Shown one piece after another: positions 23,918 through 32,105 of a stretch of DNA of 53,727 nucleotides. Numbering within the stretch: the stretch's first letter is position 1; the number at the start of each line of letters is the position of its first letter. The position numbers and the translations under genes are program-made. The notes beneath the pieces were generated by a model, which searched no databases, had not been told where the DNA came from, and worked only from the letters and a program-made list of their open reading frames with translations. This DNA is from Streptacidiphilus pinicola (GTDB lineage Bacteria; Actinomycetota; Actinomycetes; Streptomycetales; Streptomycetaceae), in NCBI RefSeq assembly GCF_003258295.1, contig NZ_QKYN01000087.1, forward strand, positions 1-53,727, in the 5' to 3' direction.

Positions 23918-24834
23918 CCGAGGAAGTCCAGCAGCGCCGCGTTGATCTCGTCGGGGCACTGCTGCTGGATCCAGTGGCCGGCGCCGTCGAGCACGAGGTG
24001 CCCGCGCTGGTCGGTGAGGACGCGGTCGAGGCGGTCGGTGGCGCTGAACCTGCCGACCGGGTCCTTGGAGCCGATCGCGAAGAAGGAGGGCTGGTCGACG
24101 GTGCGGCCGTCCAGCGGCTCCATCAGCTGCCAATTGCGGTCGATGTTGCGGTAGTAGTTGAGCCCGCCGGTGAACCCGGTCGCCTCGAACGTCTCGACGT
24201 AGAGCGCGAGTTCGTCCTCGGTCAGCCAGCCGTAGCGCGGCTCGGCGGGTTCGCCGCCCGCCGCCCAGGCGGCCGTGGGCGCCTGGCGGCTGAGCAGCGT
24301 CCGCCGCACGTCCGCGCGCAGCGCGGTCTCGGGCTCGGGGGTCTGGAACCAGTTGATGTAGAAGTCCTCGCCCATGCGCGAGCGCAGGATCCCCAGCGGC
24401 GGCACCGGCGCGCGGGGCGCGGGCGGGACGCTGAGCCCGGCGACGGCGCGGACCCGGTCCGGGTGCAGCAGGGCCATGTGCCAGACCACGACCGCGCCCC
24501 AGTCGTGGCCGACGAAGACGGCGTCCGCGAGGCCGAGCGCGTCCAGCAGCCCGGCCAGGTCGGCGCAGAGAGTGACGATGTCGTACGCGACGGGGTCGGC
24601 GGGCCGGGAGCTACCGCCGTAACCGCGCAGGTCGGGGACGATCACGTGGTGGCCGGCCTCGGCCAGCGGGGTGATCTGGTGGCGCCAGGAGAACGCCAGC
24701 TCGGGGAAGCCGTGGCAGAGCACGACGGGCGTGCCCTCGCCGGCCTCGTAGGTACGGAGCTCGATGCCGTTGGTGGCGACCTGGCGCGGGACCAGCTTCT
24801 CCCACGCGGCGAGTGCGGTGCTGTCGGTGGCCAT
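23908..24834 (-). CDS. Alpha/beta hydrolase, epoxide hydrolase-like
   Basis: A 308-residue alpha/beta-hydrolase-fold enzyme. The oxyanion strand motif is VVLCHGFPELAFSWRHQI, then VPDLRGYGGSSRP. The nucleophile elbow is VFVGHDWGAVVVWHMAL with Asp in place of Ser, as in epoxide hydrolases and haloalkane dehalogenases. Two cap tyrosines suitable for epoxide activation are candidates in GLNYYRNI, and the catalytic His is in VLDGAGHWIQQQCPDE. ATG 24834. It is divergent from the acyl-CoA synthetase and shares the promoter region with two TetR-type operators. Confidence 0.87.
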   Translation of the reverse strand: MATDSTALAAWEKLVPRQVATNGIELRTYEAGEGTPVVLCHGFPELAFSWRHQITPLAEAGHHVIVPDLRGYGGSSRPADPVAYDIVTLCADLAGLLDALGLADAVFVGHDWGAVVVWHMALLHPDRVRAVAGLSVPPAPRAPVPPLGILRSRMGEDFYINWFQTPEPETALRADVRRTLLSRQAPTAAWAAGGEPAEPRYGWLTEDELALYVETFEATGFTGGLNYYRNIDRNWQLMEPLDGRTVDQPSFFAIGSKDPVGRFSATDRLDRVLTDQRGHLVLDGAGHWIQQQCPDEINAALLDFLGTL

Positions 24835-24848
24835 GGCACCGAGGCTAG

Positions 24849-24870
24849 TCAAACTTGACGTCGGATTCAA
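24849..24870. promoter_or_regulatory. TetR-type operator copy 2, divergent hydrolase/synthetase promoter
   Basis: TCAAACTTGACG followed by TCGGATTCAA. It differs at only a few positions from copy 1 (22519-22540, opposite strand). It lies 15 bases from the hydrolase start and about 110 bases from the synthetase start. Confidence 0.7.
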
Positions 24871-24898
24871 GAACTTGCCGAGGTGGCCGTCCGGCGTA

Positions 24899-24920
24899 TT
24901 GAACTCGACTTCTGATTCAT
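24899..24920. promoter_or_regulatory. TetR-type operator copy 3, upstream of the acyl-CoA synthetase
   Basis: TTGAACTCGACT followed by TCTGATTCAT, same orientation as copy 2 and 28 bases further along, 58 bases before the synthetase start. More diverged than copies 1 and 2 but with the same frame TTGAACT-GAC-T-GATTCA. Confidence 0.65.
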
Positions 24921-24978
24921 CTATACCGGGGGTCAGCCGCACCGGATCCGCGATGAAGCAAGCTCCGGAAGGAGACCC

Positions 24979-26484
24979 ATGTCGAATGCCGCGCAGCCCG
25001 TCTGGGACCACGCCGCCTCCGCCCCCGACCGCACCGCCCTCCTTGGAACCGCAGGTCAGCGCTGGTCCTACGCCGCGCTGCGGGACCGCGCCGCCGCCGT
25101 CGCCACCCGTCTGCGGGCGGCCGGGGTCGGGGCCGGGGACCGGGTGCTGCTGATCGCCCCCTCGGTGCCGGAGTTCGTCGGGGCCTACTACGGCGTGCTG
25201 TCGATCGGGGCCGTCGCGGTCACCGCCAACACCATGGCGACCACGCCGGAGCTGGAGTACATCGGCTCGGACGCCGGGATCTCGCTGGTGCTCGGCTGGC
25301 ACGCGGTCGCCCCCGCCCCGGCCGCCGCCGCGGAGGCCGTCGGCGTCCCGTACTGGCCGCTGCACGCGGAGCTGGCGGGCCTGGCGACGCCGATCGCGAC
25401 GCCGGAGACCCCGCTCGACATCGCCGCCGACGAGACCGCGGCCATCCTCTACACCTCGGGCCCCACCGGCCGTCCCAAGGGCGCCATGCTCACCCACGGC
25501 AACCTGCACGCCTGCGCGTCGATCTACCAGCGGATCCACCGCCTCGGCCCCGAGGACCGCGCCGGGACCGCGCTGCCGCTCTTCCACGTCTACGGCCAGG
25601 CCTGCATCCTCGCCACCACGATGCGCGTCGGCGCCTCGCTCTCGCTGCTCCCCCGCTTCGACCCGCGCGAGATGCTGGCACTGATCCGCGACCACCGGCT
25701 CACCACCACCGCCGGCGTGCCGACGATGTGGAACGCGCTGCTGCACGCGTCCGACGACGCCGACCCCGCCGACTTCGCCTCGCTGCGCCTCGCCTCCTCC
25801 GGCGGCGCCTCGCTGCCGGGCGAGGTCAAGCGGACCTTCGAGGAGCGGTTCGGCTGCACCATCCTGGAGGGCTACGGCCTGACCGAGACCACGGGCTCGG
25901 CCACGGTGCAGGTGGCCGGGCGCGCGTCGGTCGGCTCGGTCGGGGCCGCGATCCCGGGCTGCGAGGTCGAGATCCGGGCGCTGGACGGTGCGGCCGTCGC
26001 CGCCGGCGAGATCGGCGAGGTCCACGTGCGCGGGCCCGTGGTGATGAAGGGCTACTGGGGCCGTCCCGAGGCCACCGCCGAGGTGCTGCACGACGGTTGG
26101 CTCGCCACCGGCGACCTGGGCCGGATCGACGAGGCCGGGGAGCTGTACATCGTCGACCGCAAGAAGGAGCTGGTGATCCGCGGCGGCTACAACGTCTACC
26201 CGCGGGAGGTCGAGGAGGTCCTCTACGAGCACCCCGACGTCGTCGAGGCGGCCGTCGTCGGGGTGCCGCACTACCACTACGGCGAGGAGGTCGCCGCCGC
26301 CGTCGCGCTGCGCCCCGGCGCCACGCCCGACGCGGCGGCGCTGCGCGCCTGGGCCAAGGAGCGGCTCTCCGCCTACAAGGTGCCGCATCTGGTGGCCTTC
26401 GTCGACACGCTCCCCAAGGGCGCGACCGGCAAGATCCTCAAGCGCGCCATCGACCGCTCCCTCTTCGACGGCGTGGGCGAGTGA
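24979..26484 (+). CDS. Acyl-CoA synthetase (AMP-forming) with altered P-loop
   Basis: A 501-residue ANL-superfamily ligase that activates a carboxylic acid via an acyl-adenylate to the CoA thioester. Later motifs are canonical: LEGYGLTETTGSATVQ, LATGDLGRIDEAGELYIVDR, KKELVIRGGYNVYPREVEEV and near the end PKGATGKILKRAI with the catalytic Lys. The P-loop reads YTSGPTGRPKGAML: the usual Ser/Thr after TSG is Pro, a one-base change (ACC to CCC). Activity may be lowered, or the loop tolerated. ATG 24979 follows GGAAGGAG. It feeds the dehydrogenase/MaoC pathway of the same TetR regulon. A strong terminator overlaps its stop codon. Confidence 0.88.
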   Translation: MSNAAQPVWDHAASAPDRTALLGTAGQRWSYAALRDRAAAVATRLRAAGVGAGDRVLLIAPSVPEFVGAYYGVLSIGAVAVTANTMATTPELEYIGSDAGISLVLGWHAVAPAPAAAAEAVGVPYWPLHAELAGLATPIATPETPLDIAADETAAILYTSGPTGRPKGAMLTHGNLHACASIYQRIHRLGPEDRAGTALPLFHVYGQACILATTMRVGASLSLLPRFDPREMLALIRDHRLTTTAGVPTMWNALLHASDDADPADFASLRLASSGGASLPGEVKRTFEERFGCTILEGYGLTETTGSATVQVAGRASVGSVGAAIPGCEVEIRALDGAAVAAGEIGEVHVRGPVVMKGYWGRPEATAEVLHDGWLATGDLGRIDEAGELYIVDRKKELVIRGGYNVYPREVEEVLYEHPDVVEAAVVGVPHYHYGEEVAAAVALRPGATPDAAALRAWAKERLSAYKVPHLVAFVDTLPKGATGKILKRAIDRSLFDGVGE

Positions 26485-26529
26485 CCGTGCCGCTCCGGGC
26501 GGGGCCTGCCTGCCCGGAGCGGCACGGTC
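26483..26529 (+). terminator. Strong hairpin terminator between convergent synthetase and P450 genes
   Basis: A perfect 18-bp stem (gaccgtgccgctccgggc / gcccggagcggcacggtc) around an 11-base loop. The left arm overlaps the stop codon of the synthetase. It can serve both strands, the P450 gene ending at 26542. Confidence 0.8.
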
Positions 26530-26541
26530 AGCCGTGCTGGG

Positions 26542-27747
26542 CTACCACATGACGGGCAGCCGCTCCGGCAGGCGCTTCATGTAGCCGGTGCGCCAGACCA
26601 GTTGCTCGATCGGCACGGCCAGCTCCAGCTCCGGCATCCGCTCCAGCACGGTGGTGACGGCGATCTCCGCGTGCTTGCGGCCGAGCGCCGTCGCCGGGCA
26701 GTAGTGCTGCCCGCCGCCGAAGGAGAGGTGGGCGGAGCTGTTGTCGCGGGCCGGGTCGATCGTCAGCGGGTCCGGGAAGGCGTCCGGGTCGTGGTTGGCG
26801 CCCTCCACCAGGACCAGCACCAGCTCGCCGGCGCGAACCAGGACGTCACCCAACTGCACGTCCTCCAGGGCGAGTCGGGGCAGCCCGTCGCCGATGGAGA
26901 GGTTGACGCGCAGCAGTTCCTCCACCGCCGCAGGGACCAGCTCCGGCTCGGCGCGCAGGCGGGCACGCAGCTCCGGGTTCTGAAGCAGCGTCACGAACGC
27001 CATGCTGAGGAAGCCCGCTGTGGAGACCACACCGGCGCCGAACATGGTGACGCCCACGGTGGCGAGCATCTCGTCGGTCAGGTGGTCGTACTCCCGGTCC
27101 AGCCGCAGGGCCGCGAGCTCCGCCATCAGACCCGTGGTCGCCGGGTCGTCCAGCCGCTCCGTCATGTAGGAGATGTCGCGGTCCCAGTTGAGCTTGGCGC
27201 CCGCGATCGGGCAGGCCGAGTTCATGAACGCGATGTCCAGGCTGGCCGCCAGCTTCGGCGCGTCCGCCAGCGGAATGCCGAGGATCCGGCAGTGCATGGC
27301 CTCCGAGTACGGGTTGGCGAAGCCGTGCCGCAGATCGGCGGGCGCGCCCGCCGCCAGCAGGCCGTCGACCAGGGTCGCGGCCTGCTCGCGCATCCACGCC
27401 TCCAGGCCGGGGGCCTTGGGGTTGATCGCCTTGAGCACCGCCTTGCGCAGGCCGGCCCCGGTGATGTTGCCCATGTTGTTGACGACCTCCGGCGGGATCG
27501 TCAGCGCGTACTGGCGCGGCACGCCCGGGGCGGAGGTGTCCTTCAGGCTGAACCGGCGGTCCTCCAGCACCTGCTTGCACAGCGCGTGCGAGGACACCAG
27601 CCAGGCCGGGTCCCCCGCGATGGTCCGCACCCGCTTGACGGGCTCCGCGCGCAGCTCCTCGATCTCGTCGGGCAGGCGGTCGCCGCGCCAGGAGAACGGG
27701 AAGGCGGGCAGGTCCGCCGGCTCGATCGGCAGTGTCTCAAGCGACAT
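26542..27747 (-). CDS. Cytochrome P450 paired with cyclodipeptide synthase
   Basis: A 401-residue bacterial P450. The K-helix ExxR is EELLR (Glu277-Arg280) and the haem ligand is Cys350 in [20 protein letters not shown]. The residue after the ligand is Pro rather than the usual Gly in the CxG position pattern. The I-helix reads [16 protein letters not shown] (235-250): the acid-alcohol pair used for O2 activation (usually Asp/Glu-Thr) is Val-Ser. From recall, such I-helices occur in P450s that couple diketopiperazines to each other or to nucleobases rather than hydroxylate. ATG 27747 lies inside the end of the CDPS gene (11-base overlap), so the two are co-translated. The expected substrate is the cyclodipeptide. 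Confidence 0.9.
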   Translation of the reverse strand: MSLETLPIEPADLPAFPFSWRGDRLPDEIEELRAEPVKRVRTIAGDPAWLVSSHALCKQVLEDRRFSLKDTSAPGVPRQYALTIPPEVVNNMGNITGAGLRKAVLKAINPKAPGLEAWMREQAATLVDGLLAAGAPADLRHGFANPYSEAMHCRILGIPLADAPKLAASLDIAFMNSACPIAGAKLNWDRDISYMTERLDDPATTGLMAELAALRLDREYDHLTDEMLATVGVTMFGAGVVSTAGFLSMAFVTLLQNPELRARLRAEPELVPAAVEELLRVNLSIGDGLPRLALEDVQLGDVLVRAGELVLVLVEGANHDPDAFPDPLTIDPARDNSSAHLSFGGGQHYCPATALGRKHAEIAVTTVLERMPELELAVPIEQLVWRTGYMKRLPERLPVMW

Positions 27748-28465
27748 TCTGGTGTCCCCCTTCGGCGGCCGGCGTGACGATCGCGTGGCCCTGGTTGCGT
27801 GAGGCGCGCAGGCCCGAGCCGCGCGAGTAGAGCAGCTCCGCGAGCGGCAGCAGCTGGTGGTAGCAGTTGAGCGAGGACGGCACGTCGAGGATCGCCGGGC
27901 TGTCCAGGAAGAGCGGCGCCTCCGCGCAGATGTAGCGCAGACACACCTCACGCTGCAGCGACGTGGCGGCACTGCCGTCCGCCAGCACCTTGGCGGAGAG
28001 GAACACCCCCACCAACTCGTCGATGACGGACCGCAGTTCGGCGTCGGTCTCCAGCCGCTGCCAGAGCTCGTCGTGGAGTTGGCGGTAGGCGGCGTTGGCC
28101 AGGAAGTCCGACATCGCATGGGACCGGATCCGTCCCGTGCCGTCGTCGGTCTCCTCGACGGCGGTGCGCACCTTGGCGCGCACGCCGCGCAGGTTCTTGA
28201 CGGCCTTGCGCCGGGCGTCGTCCGCGCCGTAGCCGAGCGCCTCGTACATTTCGGCCACGTACAGGTCGGTGTGGACGAGGTCGACGCGCTCGAAGTTCTC
28301 CGCGCCCCAGCGGGCGAGATCCAGCAGGCGCTGCTGGGAGAAGTAACTGTTGCCCGGCGAGACCCCGATCACCGCGTGATCGCCCTCGGCCTGGATCAGG
28401 GCGCAGTGGGCCGTATAGGGCCTGACTTGGAATAAGGTCTCGGTCGCTGTTTGCAAGATCTGCAA
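27737..28465 (-). CDS. Cyclodipeptide synthase (AlbC-like, NYH subfamily)
   Basis: A 242-residue tRNA-dependent enzyme that joins two aminoacyl groups from charged tRNAs into a 2,5-diketopiperazine. The nucleophile motif is [16 protein letters not shown] with catalytic Ser36 (AlbC Ser37) and Asn39. [13 protein letters not shown] places Tyr178 and Glu182, and [10 protein letters not shown] places Tyr202 and His203, at the same numbers as in AlbC. Asn-Tyr-His assigns the NYH subfamily. Residues 83-103 form a basic patch ([16 protein letters not shown]) expected for tRNA binding. The start is TTG 28465 with a modest purine site (aaagga) about 11 bases upstream, so the N-terminus is slightly uncertain. 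The amino acids used cannot be read safely by eye. Confidence 0.93.
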   Translation of the reverse strand: MQILQTATETLFQVRPYTAHCALIQAEGDHAVIGVSPGNSYFSQQRLLDLARWGAENFERVDLVHTDLYVAEMYEALGYGADDARRKAVKNLRGVRAKVRTAVEETDDGTGRIRSHAMSDFLANAAYRQLHDELWQRLETDAELRSVIDELVGVFLSAKVLADGSAATSLQREVCLRYICAEAPLFLDSPAILDVPSSLNCYHQLLPLAELLYSRGSGLRASRNQGHAIVTPAAEGGHQNVA

Positions 28466-28621
28466 GAGAGGGAGGGTCCTTTGCGCCGCTAGTCCCGTGG
28501 AGCCTCGTGCTCCAGGTGTGGCGGCGACACGCAGTCAAACTTCCCACACGCTCCGCTGTCAACGCCCGTCCCGTGAGGTGAGATCCGCATCCGAACCACA
28601 TGGCATGGGAGGATCGGCGAC

Positions 28622-29389
28622 GTGGCGGATGCGCAGGTGAACAGGCAGAAGGCGGCACGTTACCGGGAGCTGGCGGCAGCATTGCGGGAGGATGTCCAGA
28701 GCGGCGTCTACGGCGAGGGCGGCCGCCTGCCGAGCGAGGAGGCGCTGGCCGCCTCCCACGGCGTCTCGCGCGGCACCGTCCGTCAGGCGCTGGCACTGCT
28801 GCGCGCCGAGGGCGTGGTCACCTCCCGGCGCGGCACCCGCCGCGTCGTGCTGGAACAGCCGCGCGTGCAGAGCTTCGCGGAGCTGTCCAGCTTCACGCGC
28901 TGGGCGCGCTCGCTCGGCGAGGAGCCGGGCGGCTCCGTCCTCGACCTGCACTGGCGCGCGGCCGACGCGATCGAGGCGGACCGGCTGCGCCTGGCTCCGG
29001 GCACCCGGGTCCTGTGGGTGCTGCGGCTGCGCACGCTGGGCGGCGAGCCGGTGATGGTCGAACGGACCGTCTATCCGGAGCCGGTTGGCGCGTTGGTGGC
29101 GGCGATGCCGGCGGACACCGTCTCGGTCACCGAGCTGCTGGAGGCCCGGGGCGTGGTCCTGGCCGACGCCGACCACACCGTCGACCTCGCCTTGGCCGAC
29201 GCCGACGACGCCCGCCTTCTGGACTGCGCCCCGGCCGCTCCCCTGCTGCGCGAACGCCGCCGCACCAGCGACCCCACCGGCCTCCCGGTCGAGTGGTCGG
29301 AGGATCGCTACCGCGCGGGCACGGTGGCCTTCACCGTCCACAACTCCCTCGCCACGACGGCGCTGGCGCGCACGCGCAGCGAGGGTTAG
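28622..29389 (+). CDS. GntR-family regulator, HutC/UTRA type
   Basis: A 255-residue regulator. The N-terminal winged helix-turn-helix is ARYRELAAALREDVQSGVYG, GRLPSEEALAASHGVSRGTV, RQALALLRAEGVVTSRRGTR. The UTRA ligand domain follows (about 90-245), with VLWVLRLRTLGGEPVMVERT and later EWSEDRYRAGTVAFTVHNS, the typical UTRA ending. GTG 28622 has GGGAGGA upstream. It is divergent from the CDPS-P450 operon across 156 bases and is the best candidate for its local regulator, although no clear operator palindrome was seen there. UTRA proteins usually bind sugars, phosphosugars or amino acids. Confidence 0.86.
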   Translation: MADAQVNRQKAARYRELAAALREDVQSGVYGEGGRLPSEEALAASHGVSRGTVRQALALLRAEGVVTSRRGTRRVVLEQPRVQSFAELSSFTRWARSLGEEPGGSVLDLHWRAADAIEADRLRLAPGTRVLWVLRLRTLGGEPVMVERTVYPEPVGALVAAMPADTVSVTELLEARGVVLADADHTVDLALADADDARLLDCAPAAPLLRERRRTSDPTGLPVEWSEDRYRAGTVAFTVHNSLATTALARTRSEG

Positions 29390-30256
29390 TCAGGCGGTCT
29401 GCGGGCGGAAGACGGCAGCGTGGTCGTCGGCCCAGGTGGCGAAGGGCAGCGCCGGACGGCCGAGCAGGCGGTGGACGGTGTCGGTGGTGGGACCCGGGTG
29501 GTCGACACAGGTGCGCTGGTAGCCGAGGGCGCGGTCGGGGGCGTCGGCGGGCACGCCCTGGGCGAGCATCGCCCGGCGGACGGCCTCCGGGGTGACCTCC
29601 ACGAAGTCGAGCGGCACGCCCACGGCCTCGCCGATGATCCGAACCCGGTCGCGCTGGGTCAGCGGCGCGGGGCCGGTGAGCGCGTGGGCGGCGCCCGCGT
29701 CCTCCGGGTGAGCACCCGTCAGCGCCCGTACGGCGACGGCGGCGACGTCGCGTTCGTGGATCGGCGAGGTGGTCGCCTCCGGATAGGCGCCGCGCACCAC
29801 TCCCGTGGCCCGGATCTGCGGGGCCCAGGCGAGGCTGTTGGCCGCGAAGTCGGCGCAGCGCAGGAAGGTCCAGGGCAGCCCGGAACCGGCCGCGGCCTGC
29901 TCGACGGCGCGGAACCCGGCGGCGAAGCGCTCGTAGCCGCCGCCGTACTCGACGGTCACCGCGGAGATCACCACCACCCGCTTCGCTCCGTGCCGCGCGG
30001 CGAGCTCCAGCAGCTCGCCCGTGGCCTCCCCGACAGCGCGCGGGCTGATCAACACGGCTTCCAAGCCACCGAGTTCAGCCAACCCCTCGGCGAGCGAGGC
30101 CGGCCGGGACGGATCACCCCCGACCAGCCGGACACCCTCGGGGAGCCCGGCACTCTCCCGACTGCGGGTGACGGCAGCGACCGGCTGCCCGGCCTCGTGG
30201 AGCAGTTGGACTGCCACCCGCCCGATCGTGCCGGTGGCTCCGGTGATGACGAACAT
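29390..30256 (-). CDS. NmrA-like NAD(P)-binding protein
   Basis: A 288-residue atypical short-chain dehydrogenase of the NmrA/quinone oxidoreductase-2 type. The dinucleotide motif MFVITGATGTIGRVAVQLL starts at residue 1, with Arg31 in AVTRSRESAGLP suiting NADPH. GAKRVVVISAVTVEYGG follows, and WTFLRCADFAANSLAW is the NmrA-type segment. It is either a redox sensor or a reductase; the usual YxxxK catalytic pair is not evident. It abuts the GntR gene tail to tail with no gap. An AT-rich inverted repeat (30293-30325) lies 37 bases before its start. Confidence 0.82.
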   Translation of the reverse strand: MFVITGATGTIGRVAVQLLHEAGQPVAAVTRSRESAGLPEGVRLVGGDPSRPASLAEGLAELGGLEAVLISPRAVGEATGELLELAARHGAKRVVVISAVTVEYGGGYERFAAGFRAVEQAAAGSGLPWTFLRCADFAANSLAWAPQIRATGVVRGAYPEATTSPIHERDVAAVAVRALTGAHPEDAGAAHALTGPAPLTQRDRVRIIGEAVGVPLDFVEVTPEAVRRAMLAQGVPADAPDRALGYQRTCVDHPGPTTDTVHRLLGRPALPFATWADDHAAVFRPQTA

Positions 30257-30292
30257 GACGCACTCCCTCGCGACGTGCGGATCCAGACGTAC

Positions 30293-30325
30293 ATTACGAG
30301 AACCGTATCATATGGATCCCGTAAT
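30293..30325. promoter_or_regulatory. AT-rich inverted repeat in the NmrA-like gene promoter
   Basis: attacg at 30293-30298 and cgtaat at 30320-30325 with gaaccgtatcatatggat between them, plus an inner tacg-agaac-cgta repeat. It looks like an operator (HxlR- or TetR-like spacing), but no regulator gene of that kind is adjacent. Confidence 0.45.
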
Positions 30326-30384
30326 ACATCTCCTGCGAAGGCACTCCTCCGGGCCCGCCAAGCCCCTCGACACGCGAGGCAGTC

Positions 30385-31383
30385 TCAGCGGCCGGGCGCG
30401 CCGCCGTCGGTGAGCGGGAGCTTCGAGAGGACGGCGGCCGGAATGCCCGCGGCGGATTCGCCCCCGAACAGAAGCGGGAACAGGACGAGCACGACGAGAC
30501 CGGCCGGAATCGGCCACTTGAACCGGACTCCGGCCCACAACACCGCGCCGACCACGGCAGCGCCCACGACCAGTCGCAGGATCCCGATGACCGCGGATGC
30601 GTCCCGGGCGGGCGTCAGTCCCTTGAGGTATTTCTTCGGCAGGAGCGCCCCCGTGCGTCCCTCGGTGTGATTCACCCCTATGGAGACCAGCAGCACGGCG
30701 AGTTTGCGCACGGCGCTCTCCGGGTCCGAGTCGAGACCCGCTGCCGCCCGCCGCAGAGCGGCGACAACCAGTCGAGCGTGCTCGGCCAGGCCCCGATGAC
30801 GGAAAGAACTCCAGCGCACGGTGCCCCGCCTCCGGTGGGCGCGCAGGACCTCCCGCTCGACGTACCTGAGCCGCTCGTCGATCGCCCGCAGCTTCGCCGG
30901 CTGATCCTTCGTGCGAGCGGCGCGGAACTCGGCGCATGCGACCACGGCGCCGACCGTGGCCCGGGTCAGCCCGTAGCGGTACTGATAACTACGCCCTGGA
31001 GCCGCCCAGTTGAACAGCCGGAAGCCCTGAATGGTGCCCACCACCGCCGCCACGTTCAGGCTGACTCGGGCGACGTGTTCCGACATCGCGAACCCGAAAC
31101 CCAGTAGATGACGCGTGTCGCCCAGGATCGAATACAGGACAACGGCAAGCAGGAATGTACGCCTGGCTGCCCAGTCAGCGGCAAGCCCGAAGTGGAACAT
31201 CCATGTGCCGACCCTCAGGGCTCCAGGCGCCTTGTCCATCCCGAGCACCGGCAGCGCCCGTTCCAGCGTCCGCATCTGCTCCGCCACGGGCCCCGAGGCG
31301 TGCTCCTCCATCCGTCGCCGGGTACGCCGGCGGACCATCGCCGCACAGTGGCGAATCGCCGTACCCGCGCGCTTGCGCTGCAT
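30385..31383 (-). CDS. Membrane protein of unknown function
   Basis: A 332-residue protein with a basic N-terminus and hydrophobic segments at about 65-90 (WAARRTFLLAVVLYSILG), 105-125 (VARVSLNVAAVVGTIQGF), 265-285 (IGILRLVVGAAVVGAVLWAG) and 290-310 (PIPAGLVVLVLFPLLFGG). A long basic, helical, probably cytoplasmic middle (about 140-235) carries RAIDERLRYVEREVLRAHRR. No domain recognised and no partner genes evident. It is transcribed away from the HD-domain gene with 160 bases of non-coding sequence upstream. Confidence 0.6.
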   Translation of the reverse strand: MQRKRAGTAIRHCAAMVRRRTRRRMEEHASGPVAEQMRTLERALPVLGMDKAPGALRVGTWMFHFGLAADWAARRTFLLAVVLYSILGDTRHLLGFGFAMSEHVARVSLNVAAVVGTIQGFRLFNWAAPGRSYQYRYGLTRATVGAVVACAEFRAARTKDQPAKLRAIDERLRYVEREVLRAHRRRGTVRWSSFRHRGLAEHARLVVAALRRAAAGLDSDPESAVRKLAVLLVSIGVNHTEGRTGALLPKKYLKGLTPARDASAVIGILRLVVGAAVVGAVLWAGVRFKWPIPAGLVVLVLFPLLFGGESAAGIPAAVLSKLPLTDGGAPGR

Positions 31384-31544
31384 TGGCCCCCCTGGGCGCT
31401 CGAGGATTTACCAGAGCATGCCACAGTGGACCATCTCCCTTGTCTCTCCGAGGCTTTGACCTCGGAGGTTCGTGGTGTGCGCCGCAGTGATCGCCGCGGC
31501 GGGAGGGGGCGGCCGCCGTGGGGCCGTGGCCGCAGTGAGCGTGC

Positions 31545-32105
31545 TCAGCCGCCCGCGAGCTGCGTCAGCATCCCCCGGTAGTGGTCGAAGCCCGGCACCG
31601 CCGCGCTCGCGTCCTTCGCCGCGTCGTCCCAGCGGCGCAGGCGGACGGCGTCGGCCGCGTGCGGGTCGGCCGCGAAGGCGGCGGACCCGGCCGGGTTCAT
31701 CGGGCCGCCCTGGAGGGAGAGGGTGTGGACGGAGGCCGGGGACAGGAGGGCGAAGTAGGACGGCTCGGTCGCGCAGAGGTAGCGCTTCGCGGCGACGTGG
31801 AGGCGGATGGGCTCGGTGACGGCCGGGCCGAACCAGGGGGCGAGCCACTCCGCGCCCTGGTGGCTGTGGCGGTTGTCGCGGGCGCCGGACATCAGCTCGC
31901 GCCCGTGGACCGCGCCGCGGAAGTGGCCGACGTCGTGGAGGAGCGCGGCGGCGACCAGCGCCGGCGGGGCGTCCTCGGCGGCGGCGAGCGCGGCGGCCTG
32001 GAGCATGTGCTCGGCCTGGGTGACGTCCTCGCCGAGGTAGTCCTCGGCGCCCTCGCCCTCGAAGAGGGCGGCCAGGGTGTCCACGACCTGGTACGGCGTC
32101 AGCAT
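31545..32105 (-). CDS. HD-domain iron oxygenase, PhnZ/TmpB-like (C-P bond cleavage)
   Basis: A 186-residue HD-domain protein whose residues line up one-for-one with PhnZ, the mixed-valence di-iron oxygenase that splits 1-hydroxy-2-aminoethylphosphonate. Seen here are Tyr23 and Glu26 (YLGEDV), His33 (AEHMLQAA), His57-Asp58 (LLHDVGHF), His80/His82 (NRHSHQGAEW), His103 and Lys107 (LHVAAKRYLC) and Asp160 (RRWDDAA). PhnZ numbers as I recall them are each one higher. The segment LSPASVHTLSLQGGPM is also typical. ATG 32105 overlaps the stop of the dioxygenase gene by seven bases. Together they match the TmpA-TmpB order: hydroxylation, then oxidative C-P cleavage to phosphate. A plain HD phosphohydrolase is less likely. 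Confidence 0.8.
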   Translation of the reverse strand: MLTPYQVVDTLAALFEGEGAEDYLGEDVTQAEHMLQAAALAAAEDAPPALVAAALLHDVGHFRGAVHGRELMSGARDNRHSHQGAEWLAPWFGPAVTEPIRLHVAAKRYLCATEPSYFALLSPASVHTLSLQGGPMNPAGSAAFAADPHAADAVRLRRWDDAAKDASAAVPGFDHYRGMLTQLAGG

